Shown: positions 12,274-25,584 of the stretch, piece after piece | Layout of the letters: every line of letters starts with the position of its first letter | Numbering within the stretch: the stretch's first letter is position 1 | From: Ehretia macrophylla | Lineage: Eukaryota > Streptophyta > Magnoliopsida > Boraginales > Ehretiaceae | Assembly: GCA_037974665.1 (NCBI GenBank) | Contig: CM075765.1 | Coordinates: 8,251,501 to 8,315,500, forward strand | Direction: 5' to 3' | DNA length: 64,000 bases | Position numbers and translations under genes: made by a program | Notes under the pieces: model-generated | Told to the model about the DNA's origin: nothing | What the model saw: the letters and a program-made list of their open reading frames with translations, nothing else | The model's database searches: none

Positions 12274-12710
12274 GGCTTCGTTTGTTTGTCGTAAAATAAT
12301 TTGTTTGTGTAAAATATTTTTCGTATAAAATATTTTCTTGAAAAATAAAATATTTTACAGGACTCCGTTTGTTTGCCGTAAAATTATTTGTTGGGAAAAA
12401 ATATTTTTCTGAAAAATAGATTACTGAAAAATATTTTTTGGTGTTACAGTGAGTTCCATAAAATATTTTCTTCTCCCAAAGACATAAAAACATTTTACAA
12501 AACTTTGTACTTACCGCAATTGTTGACTGTAAAACATTTTATAGTTGAACAATTTTTCGATATTACCAAATATTGTAAAATTAAAAAAAAATAATCACAA
12601 TTGTTGACTGAAAAATATTTTACGTTTGACCAAATTTTACATCCTACCAAACACCGAAAAATGTATAAAATATTTTTCAGCAAAATATTTTACAGCAAAC
12701 AAACAGAGCC
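12274..12710. mobile_element. Tourist-like (PIF/Harbinger) MITE
   Basis: Inverted ends GGCTTCGTTTGTTTGTCG and the complement of CAGCAAACAAACAGAGCC flank 437 bp of AAAATATTTT-rich sequence. The 3-bp flanks are TAT on both sides. The ends match the second family member at 62931-63615. It has no transposase. Confidence 0.8.
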
Positions 12711-12741
12711 TATGTCTCACATGATTGTTCTTCTAGACTAT

Positions 12742-13139
12742 TGAGGGTGTGAACCTGAGCCAGATGGTTCTCCTGACGTAGGGACTAATGATCAAGCTTC
12801 TCCCGACCTCTTGGAGTTTTTTAATTAAGTCTCCCATTCAATGGGACATAAATGTGAACAGTGTCAGGCATGAGTGAATAGTCCCAAGTAGGGATTAGCA
12901 CTAAATGCTACTCGAAATCAGAAGTAGTATAAATACCCCTCATTTATCATTATGAGGTAACTCAAACACATTTATTATTCTCAATTACCTACTGTTTAGC
13001 TCGGACAAACTAATCATTTTCACCTCTGAGGGGAAACACAGGCTGCCAACCCCGCGATTCCTTCATTTGTTGTACAGGTCAGGTAGCTGAGGTCGAGGTA
13101 TTGAGCTCGGGCGGACACTAGCATTTTCCACCTTCATCA
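12742..13139 (+). repeat. left LTR of the Tat-like element
   Basis: Begins TGAGGGTGTGAACC and ends CCACCTTCATCA. It shares most of its length with 25125-25584, including the segment GGGATTAGCA and the terminal ~120 bp. The stretch AGTATAAATACCCC near 12930 is a likely TATA region. Confidence 0.85.
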
Positions 13140-13160
13140 ATTGGCGCCGTCTGGGGAAAA
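13140..13160 (+). other. primer-binding site of the Tat-like element
   Basis: ATTGGCGCCGTCTGGGGA lies directly after the LTR end. TGGCGCCGT-type sites are common in plant Ty3/gypsy elements. Confidence 0.7.
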
Positions 13161-13611
13161 CGTAGTTCCTTACTTTCCTATCAACCCACTGAAAAACCAC
13201 TATGGTGTACAATAGAAGCCATAACCGCGGGGCCGAGGACCCACCACCTGAAGACGGGGTCCCCGAGTCAGCCCCCGAGACAAACCTAACCCATACCGAT
13301 GTTGGGTTGAGCCAACGTATACACTTAGGCACAAATACTTCCCTACCTAAAACTATTGACCCCACAGCTTCAATGAGCCTCGAGATAAAGATGTTGTACA
13401 ACATGTTCAGGGACCTCCAGGGCACGGTGGCCCGCCTTGCCGCAAATTAGGTGCCACCACCCCAGCATAGACCCTAGGTTCATATAGTTGATCAGGGGGA
13501 TGAAGAGGCTGTGCAAGGACAAGCCCGTGGAGTTCGGGCGGAAGCAGATGATAGGGGCTTCTCGAGACTTGTCAATCGTCCCGAGGTGATGAAAGGGAAG
13601 TGAGCAGTTGG

Positions 13612-16173
13612 TGTAACGCCCAAACTCGACCACTCCTAGGTTCCAAGTCGAGACGCGACGGAAAAATTCGGCATAGGTCCGTTTGTTTATAAACACTAGC
13701 TCAATTTTATAAAACTTGTATAAAAACAAACCACAACATAACCAAACTCCATTCAACCATACAAAGCCCTTCACAACATATACAACCACAACCATTCACA
13801 TACAACCCTTCCACATTCTTCCACGTACCCAGCCGTCCGTCTCACGCACTTTATACATCATTTATATACCAAGGTTCAAAAATAATCTAGCCAAGCTAAC
13901 TAAATATACAAGTTTGCAAAAATAGGACTAGTTACAGGAATATACATTGAGTCCTAAAAAAGAATAGTAAACTACTTAGCAAAAATACATATAAGCATCA
14001 ACAACACATATCAAGCCTTGGGCTTGTCCATAACAGTCTCTGGCACATACTCGACATATGCTAAATCCTCTGCACCTGAAATGTTGAAAGAGGGGTGAGC
14101 TAGATCCTCGCGTATAGCTCAGTGAGGTGAAAATGCAAGAAGTTTTCACAAACCTTTTATCTTCCGAAATCATGCCATGCATATAAGTACAAGAATAGAT
14201 AACGCATCAAGATTACAAGAAAAGTAAACACATTGATACCATTACCGTTGCTCTGCCGCATCTAACCCAGCCATCAATGCATAGTTTAACCCAGCCACCA
14301 AATGTACCCCGGAAGTACATTAACCTACGACCCAATCCCCACGGAACTCTCCGTCCATGCGAGAATGGGACTAGAACATCAGTAGTCATGTCATCGTCTG
14401 GCAAGCACTCTGCCGCCCAGTGCAACATGAACGCTACCGTATCTGTTTAAAGATTGCAATCTTTCGCGACACTTCGCATTTCATGCACAATCAACACATA
14501 TCATGCATCCATATTCGCATAATACATTAAGTAATTCCACATGATAGCCAAACACGCAAGTGAAGTAATCCATTTGAACAATTTAAGGCAAGTCATTCAT
14601 TTAGCACCTGAGTTATTCATATAACTCAAGAAACCACATAAACACCCCTTATACACAAGAACACTACTCGGCCCCTTAGGTTCACTATACACAAATACAC
14701 CACATTCTCTTTATTTTGAGCAACTAATAAGTGATCCTAGTCTCTACAACACATATATCTCAATAACCAAGCTAAAACTAAGCATTAAGGCTCTAACTTC
14801 ATTTTTTCCCTTTTGAATTCAATAAGGAAATACTAGTTTTTAGCCAAGTTTTATTTAACCTAAGCATCTAGATAACCCCAACTACAATTATGGGACCTAA
14901 TTCAAGCACTAAACTAGTGTTTAAGGCTCTAAATGCATTAATTCTAAGGTGCGCACGCAAAGGGGTTGTGAAAATCAACAGTATCGGAATTCGATAAATT
15001 TTAACGTGGGGCCATTTTATCTACCCAAAAACTCATATCTAGCATTAGAATTAAATTTGGAGCATTATTTCTCCGGTCTGTGTGAATAGTACCCGTCAAG
15101 ACTTTTGAAAAATGATTTCATACATACACACCACATAAACACACGAAACAACTATAAAAACATGTTTTCCTAACCCTAGAGACACGATATATAGCATCAA
15201 AACGAATAACAACAAGCATATATAGCAATTTCTATTTTGAACATTAACTACAAAACATGTAAAAATGCTTAATTATGTAAAATCCCTCACAAAGTTTTCG
15301 TTTCGAAATGCGAAAAACGAATGGTACAAAGATAGAGGACGCCAAGACGAGTCCGAATATGCAATTTGAGCTTCAAACTCCTTCGTTTACACCTTCAAAT
15401 AGCCAAAATTGCACAAAATTTACTATTCCCGTAATAAAGGTTTGGTGGCTGATTTGGAGTGTTTTTTGGCTGATTTTGAACTTGTATGGTGTTAAAATGA
15501 AGTAAAAGGGTCAAAGGATGATATATGTGAGTGGAAAATTATTATTTGCTTTAAAAACGTTACTTTAACGCGCTAAAAGTCAACTTTAATCTCCTATTTT
15601 GTTGCAAATTCAATTTTTTTCTAAACCAATAATCAAAATATAATGGTAGACTAGTTTTTAAAATGTTCAAAAGACTAGTTTTAAAAATTTTAGGAGAAAG
15701 ATCAATAAACGGAACTTAAAACACTTTAAATGCAATTTTCACTAAAAATCCTTATGAAAATAATATGAATGCACATATTTCATGTAATAAAATAAAAAGG
15801 TGAAGTGCACCAGACCCCCCTGTGGTTAGGTGAAAATGCATGGTTTCCCCCTATGTTTCAAAAACTAGCATAAGTAGTCTTTGTGTTTTAGTAAAAGTGC
15901 ATAGGACTCCCCTACCGTTCAAAAAATTGTTAATTATGATGGAGAGTGAGACCCACGCGCCTGAAATGCAAATGGGCAAATTTTTAATGTCAGCAAAATA
16001 GTTAGAGACATAAATGCCCTTTCAAAAAATTAAAAAACAAAAAAAACAAAAAAACAAAAAAGCATTCAATCTCATCTTCCCGTCAATACCCTACCCCCCA
16101 CCCTCCACCACCCCACAGGCCCAGCCACCCAGAAACTCAATCTTCATCTTTGTGCATGTTTGTGTGTTTGTGC

Positions 16174-16205
<32 letters not shown>

Positions 16206-16741
16206 CTTGTTTGTGTGTCTGTGTATATATTTATATCTACATCTTTGTGCGTGTATGTGTGTCTGTGTATTCTTTTTTTTTTTTTCTCTAAGCAAATTAC
16301 CAAAGTGTGCGTAGGATCCAAAGATGAGATTTCCATGAATTTTTCAATTTTTGTGAGGATGAGTAACATCAGATTGTTGCTCGGATCCGTCCTCATTGTT
16401 ATTGTTCTCTTTGCGCAGTTTTACAACAAGAAGTTTTCGGAGAACAGGATGACATAATTTAAGGTCGTGTTTGTTTTTGTCTAATTTGGGGCTTTTGGTA
16501 TTGGAAATGGATGATGAGACATCTAATTTTTCGTTGATTCCAATTTTGAGGTTGGAACTGAATGCAATCAAATGCAGCCTGGTTTTTTTTTTTGGTCAGA
16601 ATGCAGCCCGGTTTTGATTTTGTTTTGTTTGAACAATTTGAGGGTGACGGCTTGGGGGGGTGGGGTAGGGTAGGATGGGGGGTGTGGGGTGGGGAAGATG
16701 ACTATTTTTATTTTTTTTTTTGTTTTTTAAAAAGGGTTTAG

Positions 16742-16829
<88 letters not shown>

Positions 16830-17164
16830 AAACAAAAGGGCAAGGGGCATTTATGTCTTTTCAACAGTTCTGTTAATTAACTGGAAGGAAATATGCAGAG
16901 GGGGGCACGTCTACACTTTTACTAAAATAAAAGGACTACTTATGCTAGTTTTTGAAACACAGAGAGCAACTATGCACTTTCACCTTACCACAGAGGGGTC
17001 TGGTGCAGTTCACCCTAAAATAAATAAACACGAAATTATACATTATATGACAAATAATCAATTTAAACAAGTAAAAACATGTAATTTACAATTTAAATAA
17101 TTAAATGCACATAAATAACAATTAAACAAGTAATTGCACATAAATTCGGAACCGGGGTCTCACA
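13612..17164. mobile_element. solo LTR nested in gag
   Basis: The insert starts TGTAACGCCC and ends GGGGTCTCACA, flanked by GTTGG at 13607-13611 and 17165-17169. It has no coding domains. Removing the nested element at 15798-17016 leaves about 2.3 kb. Such TGTAACGCCC ends are common in Ty3/gypsy LTRs, so the parent family is probably gypsy. It must be younger than the host element. Confidence 0.85.
15798..17016. mobile_element. MULE-like non-autonomous element nested in the solo LTR
   Basis: Ends AGGTGAAGTGCACCAGACCC and its complement GGGTCTGGTGCAGTTCACCCT form long terminal inverted repeats of about 110 bp. Flanks AAAATAAAA and AAAATAAAT fit a 9-bp target duplication with one mismatch. Inside are (TA)n at 16180-16204 and 16745-16792 and (TG)n at 16793-16825. 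No transposase is present. Confidence 0.8.
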
Positions 17165-18389
17165 GTTGGAGCAGAGCCCGAACCAACCAAGACCGCGACT
17201 ATAATAGAAAAATTAGTCTATTAGCTCGGGGTTCGCCCTCTGGCCCCGAAAATATTGGCCACCCCTTTGCCAATTGGAAACCGCATGCCTAATTTGGCTA
17301 CGTACATTGGAGATGGGGACCCAACTAGCCACCTCTGAAATTTTGATCATCACATAACCTTCCATGATATGACTAATGAGGTGAAATGAAAGACGTTCCC
17401 AACTACATTGGTAGGGAACGCACTGACCTGGTTCTAGGGATACTCTACAGGTTCGATTGACACGTTTGCTAGAATAGCAGAGGCGTTCTTGGGTCACTTC
17501 GAGGGAGCCAGAGGCCAACCCGTCATACCTCATCTCTCTTAGCAGTTAAACAATAGAAAGGTGAGACCCTGAGGTCTTACACTGCCCGATTCAATGAGGA
17601 GTCCTTGAGAGTCTCCAACCTTGAGGACTCTATAGCACTTTTGGCCTACCAAAGCAGACTCAGGTCGGGGTCCCTTATATCATCATTAGCTATTGACCTT
17701 GTGGACACTATTTTCGACCTGATGGTCAGGGCCGAGAAGTACATGTATGTTGAAGAGATTCATTAGGCGTAGAGGGTTAATGACAAGGAGAGGGAGTTGG
17801 CAAAAAAAGGGGATACTTTCGCGTCGAAAATTCAGCCCGAGAATAAAGCCCAGGGTGATGCCAAAGGGAAACAACAACAACAACAACAACAACAAAGAAG
17901 GCAGGAGTCGAGGTTTACTATGTTTACCCCTCTTAATACTCCGAGTGAGCAAATCCTAATAGAGGTCCAAACCCAGTACAACAAACGTCCACCTCGCCTT
18001 ATGGGGGTTAGGCCCGAGAGGAGGTCGATAAACAAGTTTTGCCAATTTCACAATGACTTCGGACATAACACGGAGGAATGCAAGGAGCTGAAGCAAGAGA
18101 TCGAAGCCTTAATTGCCTGAGACCATTTGAGGATGTATATTTCTAGATCCCCACTTCAGAATCAGGACTAAGGAGCGGGGAGGGAGAGGGATAGAACACC
18201 CTTAAGGCGGCCAAGAGATAGCGTGTACCAGGCTATGATCGAAACTATCTCGGGAGGTCTCGCCTCGAAGGGAAGACCTCAACGGGAAGGAAGGGTTACA
18301 ACCGAGCTAAGCGAGAGCGGGGGCCTGTGGTTGGAATAACCTGAAGCTTGGAGAAAATGACTTTCTCCTTAGATGACCTATAAAGGGTA

Positions 18390-21300
18390 TTGCTCATCCA
18401 CGACAATCCCCTAATTGGTATAACTATCTGCAAACACACAGTTAAGAGAAATATGATGGATATGGGGAGCTCGACCGAGGTCATATTCTTTGAGGTGTTT
18501 GATCAGCTGGGGTTACACCGTAGCAGGCTCAGGCCGATAAGGGGAACTTTGGTGGGATTCATATGGCACAGGTACAAAGCTGAAGGGATAATCAACCTCC
18601 TGCTGACTTTGAAGGAGAGGGAAAGACGTGTCACCATGCAGGCCAACTTTATTATGATGAACTGCAATTCTGCCTACAATGGAATCTTAGGCCGAGTAAA
18701 TTTGAACTATTTCAGGGTAGTTCCCTCAACTTACCATCAAGTGCTGAAGTTTCTAACCCCAATGGGGATTATAGAGATTAGAGAGACCCAACTCTCGGCT
18801 CGAGAATATTATGAAACCTATCTGTACTAAAAGTATCAGGTAGATTGGAGCCCGGATCTTCCTAAGGAGAGAAGAGATACCAAGATGGCTAGCCCAACTG
18901 AGGATCTCCAGGAAATCCAATTGTTAGACGATAGCAAAAAGCCTAAGATCGGGAGTGAATTGTCCAACCACCTCAAGCAAGGTATAAGTCGTTTCCTTTT
19001 GCAAAATGAAAGTATATTTGCTTGGTCTACCTTTAACATGATAGGTATCGATCTGAGTGTGATCGAGCACCATCTGAATGTTTAGCCGAATTATTGTCCA
19101 ATGCAACTTAAATGCAGAAACTTCCACTATGATAAGCAAAATATCATATCTGAGGAAGTAGACAAGTTAATTGATGCCAAGCATGTACAAGAAATTATGT
19201 ATCTGATCTGGTTGTCCAATGTGGTTTTGGTCACAAAGACCCCAAGCAAGTGGAGACTGTGTATTGACTTCACTGACTTGAACAAGACGTACCTTAAGGA
19301 TTGCTTTTCTCTGCCTCAGATTGATCAGATGGTAGATTTTACCTCAGGGTTTGAACTGCTTATGTTCATGGATGCTTTCAAAGGGTATAACTAGATCAAT
19401 ATGGCCCCCGGAGATTAGGAAAAGATCGCTTTTTATTACTGACAAAGGGCTCTACCACTATAAGGTCATGCCCTTTGGTCTCAAAAATGCCGAAGTTACC
19501 TACCAACAGATGGTTAACAAGGTCTTCAAATCCCAGTTAGCGCAGAATATGGAAATCTATGTAGATGACATGCTGGTGAATAGCAAAAAGGTTGATAACC
19601 ATGTTGCCAACCTGGAAGAAGCATTCGCCACTATGGAAAAGTTCGGGATCAAGCTGAACCTGGAAAAGTATGTTTTTGGGGTTAAGGCCAAAATTTTTTT
19701 AGGTTTCATGGTCACATCTCGGGGGATCGAAGCTAACCCATAGAAGATTCAAGCCATCCTCGACTTGGCTCTATCGAGCTGCGTCAACGATATACAAGAA
19801 CTGACGGATAGAGTGGCAGCCCTTAACCGGTTCATGTCCATATTAGCGGATAAATTTGCACCACTATTTAAGGTCTTCCGGAATCCCAAGAATTTTGAAT
19901 GGTCTGAAGAATGGCAGAAGGCGTTTGATGACTTGAAGAGGTACTTATCTTTGCCACCTCTATTCTCCCGACCTAAGGAGGGAAAAGAGCTGGTAGTGTA
20001 CTTAGCGTGCTCGGGCACAGTAGTAGTGGCTGTAATAGTCCATGAGGAGGGGAAAGATCAGAAGCCTATCTATTATGTTAACAAGACTCTCAAAGGTGCC
20101 GAGACGAGGTATTCGTCGCTAAAAAAGATTGGCTTGGCATTGATCATAGCATCCAAAAAGCTAAGGCCCTATTTCGATGCACATTCTATGAGGGTGATGA
20201 CCGATGCACCATTCAAGTCAATCCTACATAAACTGGAGACCTCGGGTAGACTTCTCAAGTGGGCGATAGAGCCGAGTGAGTTTAACATATCATACCAGCC
20301 CAGAGCGGCAATTAAGACTCAAGCGATTGCAGATTTTGTGGTAGAATGCACTAACCGAACTAAGCACAATCCTGACGAGGTATAAAAGATCCAGGTTGAT
20401 GGTGCATCAGGGAAATTGAACAGCGGAGATAGGGTAGTAATCCTCAACCCGATGGGGCATGAACATCAGTATTGATTAAAGTCGCATTCTCGACCTCTAA
20501 CAACAAAGCTGAGTACGAGGCATTGCTGGCAGGTTTGAGGATAATGACTCAGCTCAGAGCTCAGACTATAGATATGTACATAGACTCCCTATTGATTGCC
20601 AATTAGGTGTCAGGAGAATTCGAAACCAGGGACGCGGAGATGCTCGTATATCTTGGTAAGGTAAAAGAGTTAACGTCGGGGTTCCGAAGGTTCTCCGATC
20701 AGCAAATCCTGAGAAATGAGAATATCAAGGCAGATGCCTTGTCCAAGCTGGTGGCAGAGGAGGGTGTAGTCCCAGTTGATGACAAGTTGGCTCGAAAAAT
20801 GGAGCGACAAGCTTCACGATTTGTTATCGTAGTCGGATAGTTATATAAGAAGGTTTATACCTGGCCGCTGCTAAAGTGTGTAGGGATCGAGGAGGGGAAC
20901 TACATACTAAGGGAGATTTATAAGGGTATATGTGGAAATCACCTCGGAGGCAAAGCCTTAAAGCAAGGGTATTTCTGGCCGACCTTGGAGCGTGATGCAA
21001 AAGAGCTAGTGAAGAGGTGTGATACTTGTTAGTGATTTGCCAATGATCAGAGAAAGCCCGCGGTAGATCTGATGGTAATGGTGAGTCCTTGACCATTCTA
21101 TCAATGGGGTTTGGACATTATTGGGCTACTACCGAACAGTGTGGGACAGAAGAAACGCGTCTTGTTGCTGTGAATTACTTCACCAAATGGTTCAAGGCCG
21201 AGGTTATGGCTAGAATAACTGGCAAGGCAGCTTGGAGCTTTATTTGGAGGTTTATTATTTACCGATTCGGGGTGCCCAATGTCATAGTTGCAGACCACGA

Positions 21301-21880
21301 CAAACAGTTGATAGTGCATACTTCTGAGGGAAATGTACTGAGATAGGAATCGACCTCATATTCTCATCTATTGCTCATCCTCAATGTAATGGCCAAGTCG
21401 AGGTTACTATTCGATCTATTTTGCAGGGTTTAAAAACCAAGCTGGGAAAGGCAAAAGGGCAAAAGGGCAAAAGGGCAATGGGCAGTGATACTTCCCAAGG
21501 TCCTGTAGGCTCACCGCACCACACCCAGCTAGGTGATGGGAGAGTTACCCTTCAATCTAACTTTTGGCATGGAAGCAGTTATGCCAGTGGAAATCGGGTC
21601 TCCTACCAATAGAACTCTCTTCCATGATGAAGAAATAAATGGATCAAGGATCCGAGAAAAGCTTGACTTGGCTAAAGAATTTCGGACTAGAGCCCAGGTT
21701 CAGATGCTAGCTAGCAAGATGGCTATGAAGAGAGCTTTTGTAAAGCAAGTCAAGCCCAACCTGATAAAAAAAGGTGGCCTGGTCCTGAGGAGAGCCATTT
21801 TACAGCCGACCTTGGGTGACAAACTGTCCTCGACCTGGGAAGGACCATACCAAGTGGTGAAATAACTCCGACTTGGAATT
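18390..21880 (+). pseudogene. fossil pol region: PR, RT, RNase H, second RNase H, integrase
   Basis: Protease lies at about 18390-18700 (DMGSSTEVIF). Reverse transcriptase is about 19100-19740 (WRLCIDFTDLNK; VMPFGLKNAEVTYQ; YVDDMLV). RNase H is about 19860-20350 and a second RNase H about 20390-20820 (KAEYEALLAGLR). The integrase zinc end is about 20930-21030, its core about 21090-21400, and its C-terminal part about 21530-21865. Broken repeatedly. Confidence 0.85.
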
Positions 21881-22599
21881 TTCTATCTCATAGATAAAAA
21901 ATGAAAAAAAATTAAGAAATGCTTGGAATGCCGAGCATTTGAAGTGCTACTTTATGTAACGGCCAAGCCGAACAAAATGTACATAAAACCTTTTGAAATA
22001 TCAAGTTTATGTTTTTGTACATACTTGAAATGTTTTGTGCATCTTTGTGAAGTCGGGAGCTCTATTATGATTAAAGCAATATTGAGGTCGCGACTATTCC
22101 TGCACCTATTGCTAAACTAAATTGGATGATAAGCTGAATGCGTGCTATATACACTAATAGTCTGAGGGGAGATAAGGTCGTGTAAACACTTTTAAGTTAA
22201 GACTACCTGGGCCACTCTGTGCCTAAATATAATTAAGGTTGTTATAAAACACTCAACGAAAGCCCAACTCAAGTATGAAGCCAATATAAGGTTGTGATCT
22301 AACACTTATTCATTGGTTATTAATTGTCCATCTCGGACCCAGAGTCGATTTGACTTGGTTAAATCTCCAAGTTAATTGACGCCCTACTCGGGTATGAAAT
22401 CAATACAAAGTCGTATAATCACTGTTGTTCGTTGGTAATTACTTTCAACTTGGGTCCGATTATTATTTGACTTAAGTTCGTTTGATCCATTGCCAATCTG
22501 ATTTACTTTTTGAAAAAGTATAAATGAATTAAGCAAAGAACAAAAGCAAATTGAGAAACTAAGAATAATTTTATTAATTGGGAAAAAAAGTACAAGAGG

Positions 22600-24430
22600 G
22601 GCCACCTCGGGCCATAATACAAATAAGAGCAAGATTTCAAGTCTGAGGAGGTGTTGCGGAGCTCGAGCCTTTGGTAGCGGGGTCTATATCAGGGGTACTA
22701 TCTTTCTTACTAGGGGAGTCCACTTCACCCTGGGTACTCTCTATATACCTCTGCACCTCATTGACGGCAGATGAACTTCATTTCGCTGTAGGGGTAGAAG
22801 GTCGTGGCCCTTTCCTTGGCCGCAAGTTTGCCTCAGAAGTACCTTTTGGCATATTTGAGCTTGGAGAAATCCCCGGTGAACTCAGTAAGGAACTTAAGTC
22901 CTTCGTCGCCGTCTCTAAAAGCCTTGAAAGCCTTTTTCCCGTTATGTCCAACCCTATTGATGAAATCTTAAAGCTTCTGGTCGGACTCCTTTTTGTTAGT
23001 TGGGGCCTTGTCGAGCTCTTTGACGTGGGCCTCTGATAGTTTGGCCTTCTCAGACTCGAGCTCTTTTTCCTTGGCCTTGACCTCCTCTTTTAGACGCTCG
23101 GTCTCAGCGGCGTCCTCCTCAAACCTCTTCTCCGCCTCTTCTTGCTACGATCTTATCTTTTCCAGGGCCTCTTGGTACTTGTGCTCGTGCTCGAGCATGT
23201 AAGCCTATGCCTGGCTAAAAATGTTGGGCACGACGATGATATGGGATTCGGCCTGGAACGATCAAGTAGATGGGTTAAGTAAACTGGATTTCCGACTTGA
23301 AAAAGTTAGATAGGATAGAGAAACTTATGGTTGCGATAGCCGTCCTTAGGTCGAAGTCCAACTGATCGTGATGAAGGGTGTAGAGTTTTGGGCCCCTCAC
23401 GGTCGAGGCAGCGGCAGCGACAGCCAAGCTGATGGCTTGGATTTTTTGGAGCAGTGGACTTCAACGGACTTCCCGCGGTTGTCCTCGGGTCGGGACCTCT
23501 TCTTTTGAGAAAAAACGCCTTCAGCTCCATCCCCGACGGGCTCCCTCAACTCGATCCATTTGCCCTTCTTCTTGGATGAGACTTATTTGTTGTGGTCAGA
23601 GGGCAGTTTGGCTTGCTATTCCTGAAAAGAAATGCAAGGGTTAGATACACAATGAAATAACCATTTCATAAAGGAAGATGGGCTGGGAAAGTTAGGAAAT
23701 CGGATTCGGGTTCCATGAACTAATCCTCATTTGGTTGTTCCATTTCTTACTCCTCACCTTCCTCACTCTATTCTTCCTCTAGAATTAGCCCGGGATGAAC
23801 CCTCCCTACGTCGGGAGGCGCCGAGCCAAACAACTCATACTCCCAAATCCGTGACCACTTGAGATGGTAGTCGATGTCATATAGATACTCCCCTGCTGTG
23901 AGCCTGTTAGTAATAGCGCATTCCGAAGGGGAGAACTTCGAAACTTTATTGACATTTTTCTTCAGCCCGAGTGACTAGGTCCTGGTCACCCCAGGATTGG
24001 TAGCTGACTCAACAAAATAATAGTCGTTGTGCCAGCCCTTATTGGAGGACTTCCACTGAGTAAAGAGTAGGTGTTTAGGTCGGGCGACGAAGTGGTACCA
24101 TCCACGAAGCCCTGGGTTAGGCTTGCAAATGAAGAACCATCTGAATAGGTTCAGGGTCAGGTCAACATTGTTATGTCAGCAGTGGACATAGAATGCCGTC
24201 CTAAATGCCTATCCATTTGGAGCCATCTGGCCGGGGCTAAGCTGGAAATAGTTCAGAATAGTTGTCATATAGGAGGGAAGCGGCAGCCGGATGACATCAA
24301 ATGCAAATTCGTATATGGTGAAGTGGTCCTCTAGTGGGTAGCAAGTGTAATCGTGCCGACCTGGCACCTTGAATCTGTAATCCCAAACCATGGCCACTCC
24401 CTCATCCGTCTATTGGTATTAGAAACTTTG
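22600..24430 (-). pseudogene. antisense ORF of the Tat-like element, decayed
   Basis: Between pol and the right LTR the minus strand encodes a protein type found in plant gypsy elements and annotated as putative gypsy-type transposon protein. Visible pieces are HFTIYEFAFDVIRLPLPS with YFQLSPGQMAPNG at about 24210-24330, WYHFVARP near 24085 and WHNDYYFVE near 24025. Toward 22650-23200 the minus strand has charged, coiled-coil-like composition. Broken in several places. Antisense ORFs are a known trait of some Tat-lineage elements. Confidence 0.65.
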
Positions 24431-25110
24431 GTGCGGCATACTCTCTGGCAATAGGAAAAGATTTATTTTCCCCTACCCGAAAAGATGGCGGCTTCGCCAT
24501 TTGCTCCAGTTCTTGAGCTTGGCTGAGGCTCAACAGCTAACGGCTAGGCCTAAACTATGCTTCGGAACAGTGACCCCACGTTCTCCGTTAGGATGACCCT
24601 GTTGGGAGGTTGTCCCCGAGCTAGATGGATTCTCCTCCTTCCCACCATAGGACATGGCCTCCATGTCTTGACTATAATCGGAATCCGACCTCCCCATATA
24701 GGATGAAAATATGGAAAAGGAATAAAACTCAAAAGAAGAGGGAATTAAGAATGTACCTAATGTCTAGTTAGACTTGAATATTTAAGCTGGTATGTTCGAG
24801 CTTAAGACTTCTAGTTCTCCGAGTTGAGTATCCTGAGCTTATTGGTTTTTGCCTTAGTGAATTCTTTGATCTTGAATGCGAAAAATGAAAATGAATTCTG
24901 AAGGGCCAAGCCCTATTTATAGGCATAGGCATAACCGTCTCGAGAATACCAATCGTCATGTCAAAATTGATGACATGTTAGTATCCCAGCAAGGGCAATG
25001 CCACGTGTCAGTATCCCAGGTTGACGTGGCAGCAGTCTGTTTGAGGTTGGTCGATCCCGGCTCGGGTAAATACTTCACTTATCCAAAACCCCTACTGGGT
25101 TCTAGACTTT

Positions 25111-25124
25111 GGAAGGAAGGGAAA
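25111..25124 (+). other. polypurine tract
   Basis: GGAAGGAAGGGAAA immediately precedes the TGATAGGGG start of the right LTR. Confidence 0.75.
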
Positions 25125-25584
25125 TGATAGGGGTGTATAACCCGAACCCAAATGGTTCTCGTGATGTGGGGACCAAATATCAGGCTTCACCGATCTCGTG
25201 GTGTTTCCCAATCAAGTCTGTCCCGTCCGATGGGACATAAAGGTGAATAGTGTCAGGCGGGAGTGAACAGTCCCGGGTAAGGATTATCATTAAATATGGG
25301 ACATAAAAGTGAATAGTGTCGAGCGGGAGTGAACAATCCTGGGTAGGGATTAGCATTAAATGCTGGCCGGAAAAAGAAGTAGTATAAATACCTATTCCAT
25401 TCACTATTATGGGGTAAATCGTACACATTTATTACTCTCAACTACCTACCATTCACCTTAGATAAACTAATCATTTTCACACCCGAGGGGAAACACGGAC
25501 GATTCCTTCCTTTGTTGTGCAGGTCAGGTAGTTAACATTGAGGTACTGAGTTCGGGCGGATACAAGCATTTTCCACCCTCATCA
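25125..25584 (+). repeat. right LTR of the Tat-like element
   Basis: Begins TGATAGGGGTGTATAACC and ends CCACCCTCATCA. A block of about 70 bp (GGGACATAAAGGTGAATAGT onward) is present twice in tandem (about 25228 and 25300), which the left LTR lacks. AGTATAAATACC near 25380 is a TATA region. Confidence 0.85.

Larger units (their letters stand above)
13202..18120 (+). pseudogene. fossil gag region (interrupted by a solo LTR)
   Basis: The left portion lies at 13202-13606 and the main portion at about 17170-18120. Recognisable parts are the retrotransposon gag core (MPNLATYIGDGDPTSH; FARIAEAFLGHF) and, near the end, a glutamine run (about 17868-17893) followed by the CCHC-like knuckle. Broken in several places. 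Confidence 0.8.
12742..25584 (+). mobile_element. Ty3/gypsy (Tat-like) LTR retrotransposon, old fossil
   Basis: LTRs (12742-13139 and 25125-25584), a primer-binding site just inside the left LTR and a polypurine tract before the right one define a plus-strand element. In order it has gag with a zinc-finger-like FCQFHNDFGHNTEEC, aspartic protease, reverse transcriptase (YVDDML), RNase H, a second archaeal-type RNase H, integrase and an antisense ORF. The second RNase H and the antisense ORF are typical of the Tat lineage. The copy is broken many times over (more than ten interruptions) and its LTRs have diverged clearly, so it is old. No convincing target duplication was found. A 3.55-kb solo LTR (13612-17164) was inserted later into gag. 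Confidence 0.9.

Noticed and set aside
13063-13795. Open frames of 120 and 141 residues on the minus strand
   Set aside because: They are antisense shadows of the gypsy LTR, gag and nested solo LTR.
16014-16850. Open frames of 84-147 residues
   Set aside because: They run through (TA)n and (TG)n repeats in a MULE-like element.
17686-18035. Minus-strand open frames with leucine or cysteine runs
   Set aside because: The runs come from a glutamine-coding CAA repeat in gag read on the other strand.
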